This document shows, in pieces, positions 47,278-55,907 of a stretch of 64,000 nucleotides of DNA. This DNA comes from Anaerocolumna sp. (GTDB lineage: Bacteria; Bacillota; Clostridia; Lachnospirales; Lachnospiraceae): NCBI GenBank assembly GCA_029256725.1, contig JAQSXJ010000022.1:62001-126000 (forward strand), written 5' to 3'. The translations under genes were made by a program, and so were the position numbers. Under the pieces are notes generated by a model. That model had not been told where the DNA came from. It worked only from the letters and a program-made list of their open reading frames with translations, and did not search any database. Positions within the stretch are counted from its first letter, which is position 1. The number at the start of each line of letters is the position of its first letter.

Positions 47278-47565
47278 ACTATTATGAAACTTACGGTATG
47301 AATTACCTTAGAAGGGAATCCTTATGAAATCTTTAAAGGCAGTTGATCGCAAACGTATCTCCGCGCAGAGACCACAAATTAGTGAATCGGCGATGCTTTG
47401 CTCGGAGATCTGATATTTTAAGTAGTCGATGTTAAGATATAGCAGGATAAATCACAGGCAGCAGCAGGTGGTTTAGTTGGTGTACCTTATCATCGTATTT
47501 CTTTAAATTTCAGGTAAGGATTTCTTTGAAATCTTATGGCAGCAGGTTATCCCGCTGCTTTTTTT
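47278..47565 (+). ncRNA. Candidate structured non-coding RNA (class not recognised)
   Basis: A promoter (TATAAT near 47265) and a perfect intrinsic terminator (gcagc..gctgc plus eight T, ending 47565) delimit about 290 nt. The 5' segment gaatccttatgaaatctt (47317-47334) is complementary to aaatttcaggtaaggattt near 47505-47524, giving a long closing stem. Inside, atctccg (47351) pairs with cggagat (47400), and other arms are possible. Such closed architecture with own promoter and terminator resembles 6S-type or other regulatory RNAs, but no class consensus was identified. A 29-codon frame (47324-47413, MKSLKAVDRKRISAQRPQ...) with an SD lies within, so a small protein or a leader peptide cannot be excluded. 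Confidence 0.5.
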
Positions 47566-47616
47566 TATGGTCTTTGCTTCATCTAACTTAAAAACATGAT
47601 TAGAGGAGCAAAGTTT

Positions 47617-47892
47617 ATGAAATATATTAAAGCCCAGGATGTACTGCCTGAGGAGATCATTCAAATAATACAACAATATGTCAGCGGAGACTATTTATAT
47701 ATACCCTGTAAAGAGGGAGACAAGAAATCCTGGGGTGAGAAGAGCGGCTCTAAAAAGATGCTCAAAACGAGAAACAATGAAATATATCACAAGTACTTAA
47801 AGGGACGGTCAGTGGAAGAGTTATCAGAGGAATTCTATCTTTCCGAGCAAAGCATCCGCCGAATCTTAAGCGAAGAGAAGAGGCGTGCTTAA
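47617..47892 (+). CDS. CD3324-family/Mor-like putative DNA-binding protein
   Basis: A 91-residue protein. The N-terminal part (MKYIKAQDVLPEEIIQIIQQYVSGDYLYIP) and the C-terminal helix-turn-helix (YLKGRSVEELSEEFYLSEQSIRRIL) match a small family common in Clostridia and distantly like the Mor transcription activator. ATG 47617 has gaggag 8 bases upstream; 47596 is a weaker start. It follows the structured RNA by 50 bases. Target unknown. Confidence 0.78.
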   Translation: MKYIKAQDVLPEEIIQIIQQYVSGDYLYIPCKEGDKKSWGEKSGSKKMLKTRNNEIYHKYLKGRSVEELSEEFYLSEQSIRRILSEEKRRA

Positions 47893-48004
47893 GTTTGATA
47901 CAGAACAGTTCTGGTGATGGAAATCCTATGTGGAAATCTTTATAATCAAAGTATAGAAACCAGTACAATGAATATGAAACGGTTAGAAAGAAAGGAACAT
48001 CTAC

Positions 48005-48190
48005 ATGGCATTAAAGCCCCACAGAGGTAAAACATTAAGAAATCTTCCTTCCAGAGGAAGAGGAACCTGCCCCTTGTGTAAGACCACAAGAATTAAGGTA
48101 TTGTATCCGGTCATTGCCGGAGACGGAAGCAAAACAACAGTATGCAAAAGATGCAAAAATAAAAAAGTAGCAACTGTTAACAGCTTATAA
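48005..48190 (+). CDS. Small zinc-ribbon protein
   Basis: A 61-residue basic protein with two CxxC pairs: CPLC (24-27) and CKRC (47-50), separated by about 20 residues, a ribosomal-protein-like zinc ribbon. N-terminus LKPHRGKTLRNLPSRGRG is very basic. It is not L33, L36, S14 or another ribosomal protein that I can name. SD aaagga 8 bases before ATG. A role with RNA or the ribosome is plausible from charge only. Confidence 0.6.
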   Translation: MALKPHRGKTLRNLPSRGRGTCPLCKTTRIKVLYPVIAGDGSKTTVCKRCKNKKVATVNSL

Positions 48191-48241
48191 TTGATTTTGT
48201 AATAAGCTTAAGCTGTTACATTTCAAACAATATTATTAAAA

Positions 48242-48384
48242 AGAAACCCTATGGATTTCCAACGCACCGGCTTCAGAAACCTTGCTGATTTTATATGATA
48301 TCGTACAAGCCTTGTACGCTAACAGTATATAAAATCGGTATAAGTTCTTGAGAGGATTGAGTGCGGGAAAACCATAGGGTTTCT
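48242..48384. repeat. 143-nt nested inverted-repeat element
   Basis: Three nested complementarities: agaaaccctatgg (48242-48254) with ccatagggtttct (48372-48384); tttcc and cgcac (48256-48267) with gtgcg and ggaaa (48361-48370); gattttatat (48287-48296) with atataaaatc (48327-48336), closed by the near-perfect gtacaag-c-cttgtac (48303-48317). It lies between the zinc-ribbon gene and the VOC gene. It has no T-run, so it is not a terminator; it may be a structured RNA or a small non-autonomous mobile element. Confidence 0.65.
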
Positions 48385-48528
48385 GCTATTCCTTCACTCA
48401 TTTTCATTTTGCAGCAGCAAATACTTTGAATAAGACATACAGATGTCTCCTTCGCTTTGTTATAATCCTATAAAAACAGGCAGCAGCTGTAAGGAGAACA
48501 GCCATGTACTGCAAATTAGGAGGAGAAA

Positions 48529-48918
48529 ATGAAGTCATTATTAACAAATGTAGATTGCATAGAGCTATATGTTTCTAATCTGGATGAGGGTATGAAATAC
48601 TACTGCAACTGTATGGGACTAAAGCTGTTATGGCGGACTGAGAATATGGCAGGGTTGGGAATGGAGGAAAGTGTAACAGAGATTGTTCTTCAGACGGAAA
48701 GAAAGAAGATGAACGTTGATTTTAAAGTGGCGTCTGTACCTGAAACTGTTGAAAGGATTCTTATTGCAGGAGGGATTGTCATACATGGACCTTTTGATAT
48801 TCCTATAGGGAAATGTGCAGTTATAAAAGACAGTTGGGATAATGAATATGTTATTTTGGATATGTCTAAAGGAAAGTATGTAACAGATGAAATTGGATTT
48901 GTAACAGGTGTAAAGTAA
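48529..48918 (+). CDS. VOC (glyoxalase/bleomycin-resistance-like) family protein
   Basis: A 129-residue metal-dependent or binding protein of the vicinal-oxygen-chelate fold. NVDCIELYVSNLDEGMKYYCNCMGLKLLW at the start and GKCAVIKDSWDNEYVILDMS near the end show the two beta-alpha-beta-beta-beta modules. The expected final metal ligand glutamate may be Glu in WDNEYVIL. Substrate unknown. SD aggagga. Monocistronic. Confidence 0.85.
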   Translation: MKSLLTNVDCIELYVSNLDEGMKYYCNCMGLKLLWRTENMAGLGMEESVTEIVLQTERKKMNVDFKVASVPETVERILIAGGIVIHGPFDIPIGKCAVIKDSWDNEYVILDMSKGKYVTDEIGFVTGVK

Positions 48919-48960
48919 GAAAATCATTTCCATTCTTATGAATGCTTTTCCCAGTACAGG

Positions 48961-49040
48961 GGGATGCTAAAGTTATGGTGGATCAGTATTCTGGCGGGAT
49001 GCTGAAGTTATAGCAGGTCAGTATTCTGGCGGGATGCTAT
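48961..49040. repeat. 35-bp tandem repeat, 2.3 copies
   Basis: gggatgctaaagttatggtg plus gatcagtattctggc (48961-48995) is repeated at 48996-49030 with five changes, and gggatgcta starts again at 49031. The 590-bp gap 48919-49508 otherwise shows only AT-rich sequence and no gene. Confidence 0.85.
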
Positions 49041-49508
49041 ATATGCAGTTGCTGTAGCCATGCCACTACCTAATTTGCTGATACAATTGGTAAAGTAAAT
49101 ATTACAAACGATTAAAGCAGAAATAACATTAATATTATATAAGTTGAGTTATAGATTATGTAATTGGAATTTATAATTGGAAAATACGTTAAGATTCCAA
49201 TTAAAATTATAAGATAAATAAATGGGAGTTAAAGTATTTGATGCAGCATAATCCACCGAGTTTGTAAGTAAGCCGGACAAGTGGAAATATGCTTCATCAG
49301 ATTTTTTTTATTTAGGTTGGAAGAACTATTTGAAAAGTTAGAATAATGTGTTATAATGTAATAAATAGTATTAATTGATAATAAAAATTAATAAAAAAGG
49401 TAAAATCTGTATTTATTTTACTATTAAGACAGGTTATAAATACAGTTTTATAAATTAGTTTTAGTAATACATGATACACAAACAAAAGATTCAGAAAGGA
49501 AGAAAAGG

Positions 49509-49943
49509 ATGGAAGTAACAATTCTGGAGGAATTATTTCAAAAAATTTCAGAAGTAACAACTGTAGGGGATGTCGGCTATCATAGGATAGAAGAAGGCCG
49601 TTTAAAGCCCTTTTACAAAACGCAGACCGATATACTTGGAATTGAAAAATGGAAAACAGTACATGGACAGAATCCCGTATATGTTAAGGATACCTTCATA
49701 TTAAGGGAGATTACTACCAAAAAGCAGCCGATTGAAATCTATGACACTAAAAATGACACCAGATCAGCGGATGCTTTTTTTCTTTTTGGAATTGATAGTA
49801 TTATGATAATTCCGGTTGTAAGAGAGGATGAGGTGAAAGCCATAATTTGCATCGCTTCTATCGGAAAATACCACCAGTTTACCAAAGAGGAAATGGAAAC
49901 TTGCAGTAAATTGGCAGATGACTATTTAAAAAATCAATATTAA
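49509..49943 (+). CDS. GAF-like sensor domain protein
   Basis: A 144-residue single-domain protein. The segment KKQPIEIYDTKNDTRSADAFFLFGIDSIMIIPVVREDEVKAIICIASIGKYHQFTKEEMETCSKLAD has the GAF-domain pattern (strand-helix-strand ending in an alpha helix). No output domain is attached. It precedes a TPP enzyme gene by 19 bases and is probably its co-transcribed regulator or partner. SD agaaaagga. Function of a lone GAF protein with such enzymes is not known to me. Confidence 0.7.
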   Translation: MEVTILEELFQKISEVTTVGDVGYHRIEEGRLKPFYKTQTDILGIEKWKTVHGQNPVYVKDTFILREITTKKQPIEIYDTKNDTRSADAFFLFGIDSIMIIPVVREDEVKAIICIASIGKYHQFTKEEMETCSKLADDYLKNQY

Positions 49944-49961
49944 TTATAAGGGGAGTTACAA

Positions 49962-51590
49962 ATGAGGATTGCTAACGGGATTTTGGAATTCTTGAAAAAA
50001 GCAGGAGTGGACTATATATTTGGAATACCAGCAGGTACAATCAGTCCGCTTTTTGATGCATTAAACGACGTTTCAATTAAGCCTATTGTTGCCAAGAACG
50101 AAGGCGGTGCAGCTTACATGGCCGCCAGATATGCCAGCGTCAGCGGAAAGCTTGCAGTTTGTATGGGTGCCGGCGGTGTCGGAGCGAACAATATGATGAA
50201 CGGTGTGGGAGATGCATTCAGGGCCAAAGCGCCTGTTCTGTTTCTTACCGGTTATGTCCACAGATGGCAGATAGGCAAAGGAGCCATACAGGAGCTTAAC
50301 ACCGAAGAAATCCTCAGACCAATTACAAAATACAGCAAGACTGTATTAAAAGAAGAGGATGTAATGAAGGAGCTTGAACTGGCAATTAAGACAGCCTTAA
50401 CAGTTCCCATGGGTCCGGTTCATTTATCTGTACCAATTGATATTCAGCTTGCAAGTCTGCCCGGAGAAGTTCCGGATTTTACAGCACCGGGATTTGTTTC
50501 AGTGACAGATGAAAATAAGAGTTTACAAGAAGCCTGCAAGGTAATAGAGGAGTCTGGTAAAGGCCTCATCCTGGTAGGTAAAGGTGCAAGAGGAAAATCA
50601 GAACTTGTGAAAGAAATAAGTGAACATCTTCAGTGGCCGGTTATCACAACACCCGAGGGTAAAGGTGTGGTATCAAAGGATTTTCCTTTGAATCTTGGCA
50701 ATTATGGTTTTGCGAGTACTGATGCTGCTTCAGCTTATGTAAACGATTCTTCCGTTGACTGCCTGCTTATCCTTGGTACCAGTTTGGGTGAGAATGCAAC
50801 CAATAACTTCAGTAAGGCTTTAACTGAGGGTAAGAAGGTTATTCACATCGACTGGGATAAGAAAGAACTTGGAAAAGTGTATGAGACTGATGTTAAGCTT
50901 TGTGCCGATTTAGCAGCAGCTTTACCTTATCTGATTCAGAATACCAAAGCAGCAAGGAAGACAGGCTTTGAAAGAGCGGCAATTAATAACCCTGTGGAGA
51001 AAGTAAATACAGGAGTAAGTCTTAAGGAGTTTATGGAACAGCTGCCGGAGTTTATGCCAAAGGATACTTATTATATGGCAGATATGGGCGAATTCATGAA
51101 TTATGCCTTTAAATATCTTTCTATACCTGAAGGCGGTGACTTTGAGACGAACTTAAATTATGCAGCCATGGGATCTGCAATCGGTGGTGCAATTGGTGTA
51201 CAAGCTGCATACCCGGAGAGAAGCGTAGCAGTATTTGCCGGTGATGGAGATTTCTTTATGAACGGTATGGAAGTACTGACTGCAGCAGAATATCAATTAC
51301 CCATCGTCTACTTTATTATTAATAATGCAATGTTAGGTTTCGTAGAGCATGGACATAAGTTCCTGTTTGAAAGAGTAGTTGATGGTTTCTGTCAGAAGAG
51401 AATCAGCATAGCTGATATGATGGCAGCCTGCGGACTTAAGACTATGGTTATTAGCGAGAACAGTCAGATAACAGAGCTTCCGAAGTTCTTACAAGAAGCG
51501 AAAGGTCCTGTAGTAGTAGAAATTATTACTGACGGCAGTGAGCCTGCACCTAACGGAGACAGACTGAAAGCATTACAGAAACACAATTAA
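49962..51590 (+). CDS. Thiamine-diphosphate-dependent enzyme, acetolactate synthase-like
   Basis: A 542-residue three-domain TPP enzyme. Pyrimidine-domain glutamate Glu47 lies in PIVAKNEGGAAYMAARYA; the diphosphate motif is GDGDFFMNGMEVLTAAEYQLPIVYFIINN. The middle domain holds LILVGKGARGKSELVKEI. It is annotated by similarity with acetolactate synthase/decarboxylase-type enzymes, but the second residue pattern and companions (GAF protein and SDR) are unlike ilvB or alsS operons, so the substrate is probably another 2-oxo acid or acyloin. SD aagggg. Overall length is typical. Confidence 0.87.
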   Translation: MRIANGILEFLKKAGVDYIFGIPAGTISPLFDALNDVSIKPIVAKNEGGAAYMAARYASVSGKLAVCMGAGGVGANNMMNGVGDAFRAKAPVLFLTGYVHRWQIGKGAIQELNTEEILRPITKYSKTVLKEEDVMKELELAIKTALTVPMGPVHLSVPIDIQLASLPGEVPDFTAPGFVSVTDENKSLQEACKVIEESGKGLILVGKGARGKSELVKEISEHLQWPVITTPEGKGVVSKDFPLNLGNYGFASTDAASAYVNDSSVDCLLILGTSLGENATNNFSKALTEGKKVIHIDWDKKELGKVYETDVKLCADLAAALPYLIQNTKAARKTGFERAAINNPVEKVNTGVSLKEFMEQLPEFMPKDTYYMADMGEFMNYAFKYLSIPEGGDFETNLNYAAMGSAIGGAIGVQAAYPERSVAVFAGDGDFFMNGMEVLTAAEYQLPIVYFIINNAMLGFVEHGHKFLFERVVDGFCQKRISIADMMAACGLKTMVISENSQITELPKFLQEAKGPVVVEIITDGSEPAPNGDRLKALQKHN

Positions 51591-51620
51591 TATAAATAAC
51601 AAACTTAAGGAGGACATGAT

Positions 51621-52358
51621 ATGTTAGAAGGAAAGGTAGCATTAGTAACCGGAGCATCCAGAGGTATCGGCAGAGCAATAGCAGTAAAGCTTGCAAAAGA
51701 AGGTGCAGATGTAGTTATCAATTACGTAAGCAATGAAGAATCCGCCCTTAGAGTACAGGAAGAAATCAAGAGCTTTGGAAGAAAGGCTTATATTTTCCGT
51801 TGTGATGTAGCTAAGAGAGAAGAACTTGAAGCTCTGGTAGACTTTACAATCGAAAAGCTTGGAAAAATTGACATTCTGGTAAATAACGCAGGAATTGTTC
51901 GTTATAATACCATAACCGGAATGACTGACAGTGAATGGAGCGATGTATTAAATACTAACCTGACCGGTATGTTCAATCTTTGCCAGTTGGTGGCTCCTCA
52001 TATGATCAAACAGAATTCTGGTAAAATCGTAAACATCAGTTCACTTGCAGCCGTTAAGATGCTTCCTGCCTCCTATAGCTATACTGCCTCAAAAGCTGGT
52101 GTTGCAGCCTTTACCAAGGTACTCGGTACAGAGCTTATTGCAAATAACATCAGTGTTAATGCAATAGCACCCGGAATTATTATAACTGATATGCTGGATA
52201 CCTTAGGAGATGCGGCAGAAGCCTACAAGCAGCAGGTACCTGCTAAGAGATTCTGTGAGGCAGAAGAAGTTGCAGAGCTTGCTTACTTCCTGTGCCAGGA
52301 TATTTCCAGATATATTGTTGGTCAGACTATCGTAATTGACGGCGGTCTGTCTCTATAA
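51621..52358 (+). CDS. Short-chain dehydrogenase/reductase, FabG-like
   Basis: A 245-residue NAD(P)-dependent oxidoreductase. Cofactor motif TGASRGIGRA (10-19), NNAG (88-91), catalytic Ser141, Tyr154 and Lys158 (YTASK) are present, and the C-terminus IVGQTIVIDGGLSL fits 3-oxoacyl-ACP-reductase-like enzymes. It follows the TPP enzyme by 30 bases, so it most likely reduces the keto product of that enzyme rather than working in fatty acid synthesis, where fabG lies with fabD/fabF. SD aaggagg. Confidence 0.92.
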   Translation: MLEGKVALVTGASRGIGRAIAVKLAKEGADVVINYVSNEESALRVQEEIKSFGRKAYIFRCDVAKREELEALVDFTIEKLGKIDILVNNAGIVRYNTITGMTDSEWSDVLNTNLTGMFNLCQLVAPHMIKQNSGKIVNISSLAAVKMLPASYSYTASKAGVAAFTKVLGTELIANNISVNAIAPGIIITDMLDTLGDAAEAYKQQVPAKRFCEAEEVAELAYFLCQDISRYIVGQTIVIDGGLSL

Positions 52359-52544
52359 GACTTCGGTTAAGTAAAAATTAACTATTATGTAAAATTGTGT
52401 ATTAATAATTTGACTTTTGAGCAAATTGGTGTATAATCTTATTATGCGAATAGACATGATATGACATAATATAGCAAGATATTTAGAAATATAGTGTAGA
52501 ATTACAAATTATGCAATTTATTTCTATATTCAAATTAATTGAAA

Positions 52545-52622
52545 ATAGCAAACTCTTCTAAAGATGGGGACGCAAAGCCACGAGTCTAAGGTTAAAAACT
52601 ATGATAGTCGGGTTGCCGTAGT
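52545..52622 (+). promoter_or_regulatory. Cyclic di-GMP-I (GEMM) riboswitch
   Basis: The aptamer core is clear: ggacgcaaagccacgagtct, then a variable arm, then gatagtcgggttgccgtag. These are the conserved tetraloop/receptor and ligand-binding words of GEMM-I. It is followed within 10 bases by a perfect terminator and then by a chemoreceptor gene, the classical target. Ligand is bis-(3'-5')-cyclic di-GMP by family knowledge. Confidence 0.95.
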
Positions 52623-52628
52623 TAATAT

Positions 52629-52667
52629 AGCCATTTGTGGGGTATCAACTACAAATGGCTTTTTTTA
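52629..52667 (+). terminator. Riboswitch expression-platform terminator
   Basis: agccatttgt (52629-52638) and acaaatggct (52651-52660) form a perfect 10-bp stem followed by seven T. It stands between the aptamer and the chemoreceptor start at 52707, so ligand binding presumably decides termination. Sign of control is not deducible without folding. Confidence 0.9.
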
Positions 52668-52706
52668 TGCTATAGAAACAGCTTATAATTGCAGGAGGAC
52701 TTGAAA

Positions 52707-53966
52707 GTGGAAATTTTCAGAGAAAAAGGCTTGAAAAAAAATGTTTTTATCACTAGTTTAGCCGTTTTATTAGGCAGCATTGTTCTTGTAACCGCAGGCG
52801 GATTTTTAAAAGCCCAGTCATTGCTAAATAAAGGGGGCAGTACTTTAAGCCTTCTGCTTTTTATGGTTATTTTTGCAGTAGTAATAGGGATAGTAGCTAC
52901 CCTATGCCTTGCAATCTTACTGAACCGGAAATTGCGCGAAATTGATTTGGGTAATGTGACAGATACGGCATACCAAGAAGCCGCGGCAGCCACTGAATCC
53001 ACGAGAACGCAAGGTCATCTTCCTGCAGGTATAAAAGAATTTATTGGCAGTGTCAAGGATTCTGTTGATATCATAACCTATTCGACCGGTGAATTAAAAC
53101 AATCTTCAGCTGAAATGAGTGATATCTCAAGCAGGGTTACACTGTCTATAACACAGTTAGCAGAAGGCGCAACTCAGCAAGCGGAATCAACAGAAAAAGG
53201 AAGTGTACGCATTAACAATATTACCGAGATGATTCTTTGTATCGGTGAGGATATGGCTCAATCCGATAAAGTTGCTGATGGAGCAATCGGTGCCATGGAT
53301 GAAGTGAAGGAATCCATCAAATTCCAGGAAGAAAAAATGGCTGAGAACAAGATTCTTACTGAGAATATGAGGGGAGCAATTACAGATTTAATGGAGAAGT
53401 CCAAAGAAATCGGTAAGATCTTAGAGGTAATAAAAGGTGTAGCACAGCAGACTAATCTGTTAGCCCTGAATGCTGCAATCGAAGCTGCAAGAGCAGGAGA
53501 GCACGGAAGAGGTTTTGCCGTTGTATCCGAAGAGATTCGTAAACTTGCAGAACAGTCAGCAGAATCCGGTAAGCAGATTACAGAAATTATTAACGATGTA
53601 CAACAGGGAATTGAAAATACAGTAATGCAGATTACCAAAGCCAATGATCTTTCTCAGGAACAGGAAAAAGCTTTTGAAAAGACAGTGGCTTCCATATCTG
53701 ATATATCCGATAAAGTATATTCTATCGGTGTGAAAGTAAAAGCTGCTTATAATGCAACTGCCACTTTAACAGAAGATGCGAAGGAAGCTGAAGATATGAT
53801 TGCAACGGTTGCAAGTATATCTGAAGAAACAGCTGCAGGAACAGAAGAGGTATCTTCCTCTGTTGAAGAGCAGAATAGTCTGATACAGCTGGTTGCAGAA
53901 TGCTCTAAAGAAATGTATAACATTGCAGAGACCTTGAAGCAGCAGTTAGTAGAATTTGATCAATAG
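52707..53966 (+). CDS. Methyl-accepting chemotaxis protein, no large periplasmic sensor
   Basis: A 419-residue chemoreceptor with two close helices (about 13-35 and 48-72) and no extracellular ligand domain, a short linker, and the signalling domain with [43 protein letters not shown] start with aggagg 8 bases upstream; the TTG at 52689 would place the SD inside the gene. Controlled by the c-di-GMP riboswitch directly upstream, it couples second-messenger level to chemotaxis. The STAS-like protein downstream may be its partner. Confidence 0.93.
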   Translation: MEIFREKGLKKNVFITSLAVLLGSIVLVTAGGFLKAQSLLNKGGSTLSLLLFMVIFAVVIGIVATLCLAILLNRKLREIDLGNVTDTAYQEAAAATESTRTQGHLPAGIKEFIGSVKDSVDIITYSTGELKQSSAEMSDISSRVTLSITQLAEGATQQAESTEKGSVRINNITEMILCIGEDMAQSDKVADGAIGAMDEVKESIKFQEEKMAENKILTENMRGAITDLMEKSKEIGKILEVIKGVAQQTNLLALNAAIEAARAGEHGRGFAVVSEEIRKLAEQSAESGKQITEIINDVQQGIENTVMQITKANDLSQEQEKAFEKTVASISDISDKVYSIGVKVKAAYNATATLTEDAKEAEDMIATVASISEETAAGTEEVSSSVEEQNSLIQLVAECSKEMYNIAETLKQQLVEFDQ

Positions 53967-54048
53967 CAATCTGTAAGTTTTTCATCGCTTGTCACAGAGG
54001 TTTTCTCTGTTTCAAAAATATAATATTTTACTCAGGAGGAAAATTATT

Positions 54049-54432
54049 ATGATGATTACACACCCAAAGGGGCTGTATACCATTAATTACGATGTTGAAA
54101 AAAGACTAGTATTTGAAACACCCGTAGGTTCTTGGACAAAGGAAGATTATATTGAATATCATAATCAGTATGAAAAGGTTATCGGACCTGCAATGGGTAA
54201 TAAACCCTGGGTAAGTGCTGCAGACCTTAGAAAATACAAAATGTCTGATCTTGGAGAAGTTATGGCAAAGCATGCTGAATGGCTTGCAGACAACAACCTT
54301 GCTGCTACAGCATCCATCGTTGATAGTGCAATTGTAAAAATGCAGATCAACAGAGCTATTTCATCTAAGTTCCCTCAGCAGGCTTTCTTAAATGAAGAAG
54401 AAGCTATGACTTGGTTAATGTCAAAACTTTAA
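54049..54432 (+). CDS. STAS/SpoIIAA-like domain protein
   Basis: A 127-residue soluble protein resembling the STAS-like (SpoIIAA-like) fold: GLYTINYDVEKRLVFETPVGSWTKEDYIEYHNQYEKVI is followed by the WVSAADLRKYK strand and ASIVDSAIVKMQINRAI. It follows the c-di-GMP-controlled chemoreceptor by 80 bases with SD aggagga and is probably co-transcribed. Two adjacent ATG codons (54049, 54052) may both serve. Function unproven; regulation of signalling or lipid/nucleotide binding is seen in the wider family. Confidence 0.7.
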   Translation: MMITHPKGLYTINYDVEKRLVFETPVGSWTKEDYIEYHNQYEKVIGPAMGNKPWVSAADLRKYKMSDLGEVMAKHAEWLADNNLAATASIVDSAIVKMQINRAISSKFPQQAFLNEEEAMTWLMSKL

Positions 54433-54484
54433 TAATAAACTTCCCAATTGCGTATTGATTTTTAATCCCTGACTTCCCATATAT

Positions 54485-54524
54485 ACCGGTGAAATTTCGT
54501 AACTGAAATTTCACCGGTTTTTTA
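54485..54524. terminator. Terminator after STAS-like gene
   Basis: accggtgaaatttc (54485-54498) is perfectly complementary to gaaatttcaccggt (54505-54518) with a 6-nt loop, followed by six T. Confidence 0.95.
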
Positions 54525-54713
54525 TGTCTTGATAGAACTTCGAATTTCCATTAAATGTGCATATTGATATTACTAAACAAAAAAATACATTATAATCATC
54601 AAATAGCCAATAATGTCTAACTTATAAATACATTGAATACCATTTTATATAAAAGGACAATCTAAACTCGTGAACTGTGCAGAGGGAAGTTGTGTAACTG
54701 CGATTCCTTAAGC

Positions 54714-54763
54714 ACATTAGTTTAAATACATTAGTTTAAATACATTAGTTTAAATACATTAGC
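54714..54763. repeat. 14-bp tandem repeat, about 3.5 copies
   Basis: acattagtttaaat repeats perfectly at 54714, 54728 and 54742, and acattag starts again at 54756. Confidence 0.9.
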
Positions 54764-54784
54764 TGATATACTGGAGAGTCAAAG

Positions 54785-54950
54785 GTTCTACATTGGTGTC
54801 GTACGGACGGAAAAATGCACAAAACTGAAAGACTCATGCTTCATTCCAAGGGATAAGAAGTCCTAATTCTCTGAATATTTTGTGCTGGGCATATTCATAG
54901 GCGCATTCCTCTTTCTGTTTTGTGTATTTTTCCTGAAATCGTATAAAAAA
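54785..54950 (-). mobile_element. Inverted-repeat (MITE-like) element, copy 1
   Basis: From gtgtcgtacggacgg (54796) to ctgaaatcgtataaaa (54948) this is the reverse complement of the 59.0-kb element, sharing outer flanks, the acacaaaac-type arms, the word actcatgcttcatt and cataggcgcattc. It carries an extra 36 bases in its loop (agtcctaattctctgaatat and onward). The two arms pair over about 22 bp with a few mismatches. No reading frame. Non-coding mobile hairpin element is the best explanation; function as a terminator is possible. Confidence 0.7.
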
Positions 54951-55172
54951 TTATAGAACGTTAAATCAAATATAATTTTGACTCTCTAATAGTATATATA
55001 TTAGATTGATTAATCGCTTTGCGCCTGGACATCACTGCGAGATGTTCAATATCCAAAAGAAAACATCCAGAATAAATATTTATGTAAAAGTAATGTTACA
55101 CGAAGGATAACTTTTTAGTATTTCACTTATAGGAAATGAGTATTAAAAATCACAAAATTTAGTAATTTATGC

Positions 55173-55240
55173 TTGACAGAAAGATATGTTTATTATATTA
55201 TAATAACAGTAATGATTACTAATATTAGTTATTAATAATA
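55173..55240 (+). promoter_or_regulatory. Promoter and possible PerR-like operator of ahpCF
   Basis: TTGACA (55173-55178) and TATTAT (55196-55201) with a 17-bp spacer. Directly over and after the -10 lies AT-rich palindromic DNA with agtaatgattact (about 55209-55221) and ttattaataataa, resembling the PerR consensus ttataatnattataa. PerR control of ahpCF is common in Firmicutes; the site itself is only approximate. Confidence 0.55.
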
Positions 55241-55277
55241 ATTTATCAATAAATCAAAATCTTAGGAGGAAATAATT

Positions 55278-55841
55278 ATGTCATTAATCGGAACAGAAGT
55301 AAAACCATTTGTAGCACAGGCATTTCGTAACGGTAAATTTGTAGAGGTTTCAGAGAAGGATTTTAAGGGAAACTGGAGCATTATCTGCTTCTATCCTGCT
55401 GATTTTACTTTCGTGTGCCCTACAGAACTGGAAGATTTACAGAGCAACTATGATACTTTTAAGACATTGGGAGCTGAAGTGTATTCTGTATCAACTGATA
55501 CCCATTTTACACACAAAGCATGGCATGATACTTCGGAGGCTATCAAGAAAATAACCTATACCATGATCGGTGATCCTTCTCATACCATTTCCAGAAATTT
55601 TGATGTATTAATCGAAGCTGACGGATTGGCAGACAGAGGTACTTTCTTAGTTGACCCTGACGGAATCATTGTAGCAGTTGAGATCAATGCAGGCAGCATT
55701 GGCCGTAATGCAGATGTACTGGTGGATAAGATTAAGGCTGCTCAGTATGTAAGAAATAACCCCGGTGAAGTGTGCCCTGCTAAGTGGAAAGAGGGAGGCT
55801 CAACCTTAAAGCCCAGCCTTGATCTGGTAGGAAAGATCTAA
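55278..55841 (+). CDS. ahpC: Alkyl hydroperoxide reductase subunit C (peroxiredoxin)
   Basis: A 187-residue typical 2-Cys peroxiredoxin reducing H2O2, organic peroxides and peroxynitrite. Peroxidatic Cys47 is in [16 protein letters not shown], resolving Cys166 in [13 protein letters not shown], and the GG(L/V)G-like segment typical of over-oxidation-sensitive forms is not evident, as in robust bacterial AhpC. SD aggagg. It is followed after 66 bases by ahpF, its dedicated reductase. Confidence 0.97.
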   Translation: MSLIGTEVKPFVAQAFRNGKFVEVSEKDFKGNWSIICFYPADFTFVCPTELEDLQSNYDTFKTLGAEVYSVSTDTHFTHKAWHDTSEAIKKITYTMIGDPSHTISRNFDVLIEADGLADRGTFLVDPDGIIVAVEINAGSIGRNADVLVDKIKAAQYVRNNPGEVCPAKWKEGGSTLKPSLDLVGKI

Positions 55842-55907
55842 GCAAAGGGCACTACCTTTTATAAGAAGTTGTTATATTATTGAACGTCATTTTAAGGAGG
55901 AATAAAA

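Larger units (their letters stand above)
54525..55172. other. Gene-free interval with repeats upstream of ahpC
   Basis: No gene on either strand. It holds the 14-bp tandem array at 54714-54763 and the inverted-repeat element at 54785-54950. The remaining AT-rich part contains gcgcctggacatcactgcga (near 55021), of unknown meaning. Confidence 0.6.

Noticed and set aside
54049-54432. CheC/CheX-type chemotaxis protein
   Set aside because: The sequence lacks phosphatase motifs of that family and fits a STAS-like fold better.
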